From the NCBI GenBank assembly GCA_003454335.1, contig DMKK01000206.1:1-6613 (forward strand): a DNA stretch of 6,613 bases. The letters are read 5' to 3'. The notes under the pieces were generated by a model. It saw only the letters and a list, made by a program, of their open reading frames with translations. It did no database searches and was not told the DNA's origin. This stretch comes from Gammaproteobacteria bacterium. GTDB lineage: Bacteria > Pseudomonadota > Gammaproteobacteria > UBA9214. Position 1 is the stretch's first letter. Every line of letters begins with the position of its first letter. Positions 4,067 to 6,613 of this stretch are shown piece after piece. A program made the translations under genes and the position numbers.

Positions 4067-6073
4067 ATGACACCTGAACTCGGTAATTTCGCACTCATCC
4101 TGAGCCTGTGCCTGTCACTGGTACTGGCCACCTTTCCACTGATCGGCAGTATCAACAACACCCCCGGTTGGGTTGCGCTGGCCAAACCGGCCGCCTGGGG
4201 ACAGTTTTTTTTCGTCTCTATCTCGTTCGCGGCACTGGTGAGTGCTTTTATAAGCAATGATTTTTCCGTGCTCTACGTGGCGCAGAACGGCAACACCCAG
4301 CTACCGCTGATATACAAAATCTCCGCGGTGTGGGGGGCTCACGAGGGATCACTGCTGCTATGGGCGCTGATCCTGAGCGGCTGGACGGTAGCCGTTGCCC
4401 TGTTCAGCCGCGCCCTGCCCCCGGAAATCGTGGCGCGGGTGCTGGCAGTGATGGGCATGGTCAGCATCGGTTTCCTGTCGTTCCTGCTGTTCACCTCCAA
4501 CCCGTTCGACCGGGTCTTTCCGGTGCCGCTGGAAGGCGGTGACCTGAATCCCCTGCTGCAAGACTTTGGACTGGCCGTGCATCCGCCCATGCTCTACATG
4601 GGTTATGTCGGCCTCTCCGTTGCCTTCAGTTTTGCCCTTGCCGCCCTGATCGGCGGCAAACTGGATGCTTCCTGGGCACGCTGGTCGCGGCCCTGGACCC
4701 TGGTCGCCTGGGTGTTCCTGACCCTCGGCATCGTCCTGGGCAGCTGGTGGGCCTATTACGAACTGGGCTGGGGCGGCTGGTGGTTCTGGGACCCGGTTGA
4801 AAACGCCTCGTTCATGCCCTGGCTGGTGGCCACGGCACTCATCCATTCCCTGGCCGTCACCGAGAAACGCGGCGCCTTCAAACGCTGGACGGTACTGCTG
4901 GCACTGTTGGCGTTCTCGCTCAGCCTGCTCGGCACCTTCCTGGTACGTTCCGGCGTACTCACCTCGGTACATTCGTTTGCCGCTGACCCGGCGCGCGGCC
5001 TGTTCATCCTGGTGTTCCTGTGCATCGTTATCGGCGGTTCACTGACTGTATATGCCTGGCGCGCACCCGAGGTCACCAGCGGCGGCAAATTTGATCTGCT
5101 CTGCCGCGAGACCCTGCTGCTGGGGAATAACCTGCTGCTGGTCGTCATCACCGCGTTCATTCTGCTGGGCACACTGGCGCCGCTGATTTACGACGCCATG
5201 GGCTGGGGCAAGATCTCCGTCGGCTTTCCCTGGTTCACCACCATGTTCGTCATCTTCACACCCTTCCTGATCATCATCATGGGACTGGGACCACTGGCGC
5301 GCTGGAAAAAACAGGACCCCGGCGACCTTGCCCGGCAACTGCGGATCGCGCTGCTGCTGAGTCTTGCTGCCGGGGTACTGCTGGCGCTGCCCATATTCCA
5401 TGAGGGGAATATCTGGGGAGGTCTCGCCGTGATGCTGTCGGTGTGGCTGCTGTCCTCGCTGGTGCTCAGCCTGCGGCAGCGCTGGCGCTACCGCAAGGGC
5501 ATCACCGGCATCCTGAAAGATATTGGTTCACGCGGCAGCGGCAGCTACTACGGCATGGTCATTGCTCACCTCGGTGTGGCCGTCTTTATTATCGGAGTGA
5601 CCTTCGTCACCCAGTTTGATGTAGAACAGGACATCCGCATGTCACCCGGACAGACGGTCGAACTGGCGGGACACACCTTCCGCTTCGATGGCGCCAGGGC
5701 CATACAGGGACCGAACTACCGTGCCGACCAGGGCACGATTCGGGTATTCAATAAAGATGGAAAGGAAGTCGCCATCCTGAGCCCCGAGAAACGCACCTAT
5801 CTGGTACAGACCCGGCCGATGACCGAGGCAGGTATCGATCCCGGCTTCACCCGCGATATCTATGTATCACTGGGAGAAACTCTGGGCAACGGTGACTGGA
5901 GCCTGCGGCTGTATTTCAAACCCCTGGTACGCTGGATCTGGCTTGGTGGTATCCTCATGGGCATAGGCGGACTGCTGGCAGCATCTGACCGGCGCTACCG
6001 TATGGCCATGGCACGCAAGACCGTGCCGGCGCGGGCTGCCGCAAAGCGGCTTGCTGCGGAGGGCGGATCCTGA
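4067..6073 (+). CDS. ccmF: Cytochrome c heme lyase core subunit CcmF
   Basis: CcmF is the large inner-membrane protein that takes heme from CcmE and, with CcmH/CcmI, forms the thioether bonds to apocytochrome c. The 668-residue protein (647 in E. coli) is mostly membrane segments, with a periplasmic domain near 515-615 before the last helix. The WWD domain is clear at 234-248 (GWGGWWFWDPVENAS). The four conserved histidines are present: H172 in VHPPMLYMGY, H260 in ALIHSLAV, H302 in SVHSFA, and H501 in IAHLGVA, corresponding to E. coli H173, H261, H303 and H491. AVWGAHEGSLLLW at 88-100 and TFLVRSGVLTSVHSF at 290-304 are also family signatures. GGGA (4057-4060), 6 nt before ATG, is the likely ribosome binding site. 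Unlike its neighbours it is not translationally coupled to the preceding gene. Its stop overlaps ccmG by one base (TGATG). Confidence 0.97.
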   Translation: MTPELGNFALILSLCLSLVLATFPLIGSINNTPGWVALAKPAAWGQFFFVSISFAALVSAFISNDFSVLYVAQNGNTQLPLIYKISAVWGAHEGSLLLWALILSGWTVAVALFSRALPPEIVARVLAVMGMVSIGFLSFLLFTSNPFDRVFPVPLEGGDLNPLLQDFGLAVHPPMLYMGYVGLSVAFSFALAALIGGKLDASWARWSRPWTLVAWVFLTLGIVLGSWWAYYELGWGGWWFWDPVENASFMPWLVATALIHSLAVTEKRGAFKRWTVLLALLAFSLSLLGTFLVRSGVLTSVHSFAADPARGLFILVFLCIVIGGSLTVYAWRAPEVTSGGKFDLLCRETLLLGNNLLLVVITAFILLGTLAPLIYDAMGWGKISVGFPWFTTMFVIFTPFLIIIMGLGPLARWKKQDPGDLARQLRIALLLSLAAGVLLALPIFHEGNIWGGLAVMLSVWLLSSLVLSLRQRWRYRKGITGILKDIGSRGSGSYYGMVIAHLGVAVFIIGVTFVTQFDVEQDIRMSPGQTVELAGHTFRFDGARAIQGPNYRADQGTIRVFNKDGKEVAILSPEKRTYLVQTRPMTEAGIDPGFTRDIYVSLGETLGNGDWSLRLYFKPLVRWIWLGGILMGIGGLLAASDRRYRMAMARKTVPARAAAKRLAAEGGS

Positions 6074-6612
6074 TGACACGCTACCTGCGCTACCTTGTTC
6101 CGCTGGCCATCTTTTTCGTACTGGTGGCATTTCTCTACCGCGGCCTGAGTCTCGACCCCAAACGGGTACCCTCCCCGCTGGTCGGCAAGCCCATGCCGGA
6201 ATTCTCGTTGCCACGTTTACAGGATCCCGCTGCAACGCTCAGCGACACCGACCTCAAGGGCAAGGTTTCCATCCTGAACATCTGGGCAACCTGGTGCGTT
6301 TCCTGTCGCGCAGAACACGAAGTGTTATTGCTGCTGGCAAAGACCGACAAGGTCGGCATCTATGGTCTGAATTACAAGGACGAACGCGCCAAGGCAAAAC
6401 AGTGGCTGCTGCAACTCGGCGACCCCTACGTCGCAAATGCCTTTGATGCCGATGGCCGTACCGGTATTAACTGGGGTGTTTACGGCGCACCGGAAACCTT
6501 TATCATGGACCGACAGGGGATCATCCGGCACAAGCATATCGGCCCGCTCACCGTCGACGCCCTGAACAATGAAATTTTGCCCCTAATCGCGAACCTGCAA
6601 TCCACCCCATGA
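6073..6612 (+). CDS. ccmG: Membrane-anchored thiol:disulfide oxidoreductase CcmG (DsbE)
   Basis: CcmG is a thioredoxin-like protein facing the periplasm. It helps keep the CXXCH cysteines of apocytochromes c reduced before heme attachment, receiving electrons from DsbD/CcdA. The 179-residue protein has an N-terminal anchor (about 7-22). The redox domain follows with LVGKPMPEFSLPRL (36-49), the active site WCVSC (74-78, C75 and C78) in NIWATWCVSCRAEH, and the cis-proline loop GAPE with P140. The conserved acidic loop GLNYKDERAKA follows the active site, as in E. coli DsbE. The active-site dipeptide is VS where E. coli has PT; this does not remove any catalytic residue. GGAGGG (6058-6063), within the end of ccmF and 9 nt before the ATG, is a strong ribosome binding site. 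Length matches the family (about 180 residues). Confidence 0.96.
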   Translation: MTRYLRYLVPLAIFFVLVAFLYRGLSLDPKRVPSPLVGKPMPEFSLPRLQDPAATLSDTDLKGKVSILNIWATWCVSCRAEHEVLLLLAKTDKVGIYGLNYKDERAKAKQWLLQLGDPYVANAFDADGRTGINWGVYGAPETFIMDRQGIIRHKHIGPLTVDALNNEILPLIANLQSTP

Positions 6613-6613
6613 T
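6609..6613 (+). CDS. Probable start of the next ccm gene (likely ccmH), cut by window edge
   Basis: An ATG at 6609-6611 overlaps the ccmG stop as ATGA, the same coupling seen three times upstream in this operon. In gammaproteobacterial System I operons the gene after ccmG is normally ccmH, the thiol-oxidoreductase subunit of the heme lyase. Only five bases are visible, so the identity rests on gene order alone. Confidence 0.35.

Noticed and set aside
6294..6308. WCVSC instead of WCPTC in CcmG as an unusual active site
   Set aside because: Both cysteines, the tryptophan and the cis-proline are present, and variation in the middle dipeptide is normal in this family.
1..6613. tRNA, rRNA, CRISPR array, insertion sequence or phage attachment site
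   Set aside because: I saw no cloverleaf-like sequence, no spaced identical repeats beyond the two-copy one at 742-787, and no transposase or integrase frame.

Overview
The window most resembles the chromosome of a gammaproteobacterium: GC-rich coding sequence and a System I cytochrome c maturation (ccm) operon in the order ccmABCDEFG, with proteins closely similar to the Escherichia coli set. A sigma-54 activator and an FNR-type box suggest a respiratory lifestyle that includes low-oxygen growth. I cannot name a genus from the sequence alone.

Positions 1-713 (minus strand) hold the first 237 codons of a sigma-54-dependent activator (bEBP). It has an N-terminal Cys/His-rich PAS domain followed by the start of the AAA+ domain, and it runs off the left edge.

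Positions 714-1251 form a 538-bp divergent intergenic region with no convincing protein gene but a lot of ordered structure. Left to right on the plus strand it holds: a 22-bp direct repeat at 24-bp spacing (742-787); a cluster of TGACA/TGTCA half-sites that includes two nearly identical 14-bp inverted repeats 43 bp apart (783-796 and 826-839); an FNR-type box (845-858); a perfect 14-bp palindrome (875-888); a good sigma-54 -24/-12 promoter (917-932); a predicted transcript of about 125 nt ending at an intrinsic terminator with eight T (1036-1067); about 75 bp in which I see only GC-rich sequence (1068-1142); and a sigma-70-type promoter for the ccm operon (1143-1171). The most interesting hypothesis here is a previously unannotated sigma-54-driven small RNA controlled by the divergent PAS-bEBP beside the cytochrome c maturation genes.

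Positions 1252-6612 hold the ccm operon. CcmA and CcmB form the ABC transporter-like ATPase and membrane pair. CcmC with CcmD loads heme onto the chaperone CcmE. CcmF is the heme lyase core, and CcmG (DsbE) is the membrane-anchored thioredoxin-like protein that keeps apocytochrome cysteines reduced. Genes overlap by ATGA (A/B, C/D, D/E) or sit 1 bp apart or overlapping (B/C, F/G), which implies translational coupling. The exception is a 144-bp gap between ccmE and ccmF that holds a palindromic, REP-like element (3947-4028). The last bases (6609-6613) look like the start of the next gene, probably ccmH, again with an ATGA overlap.
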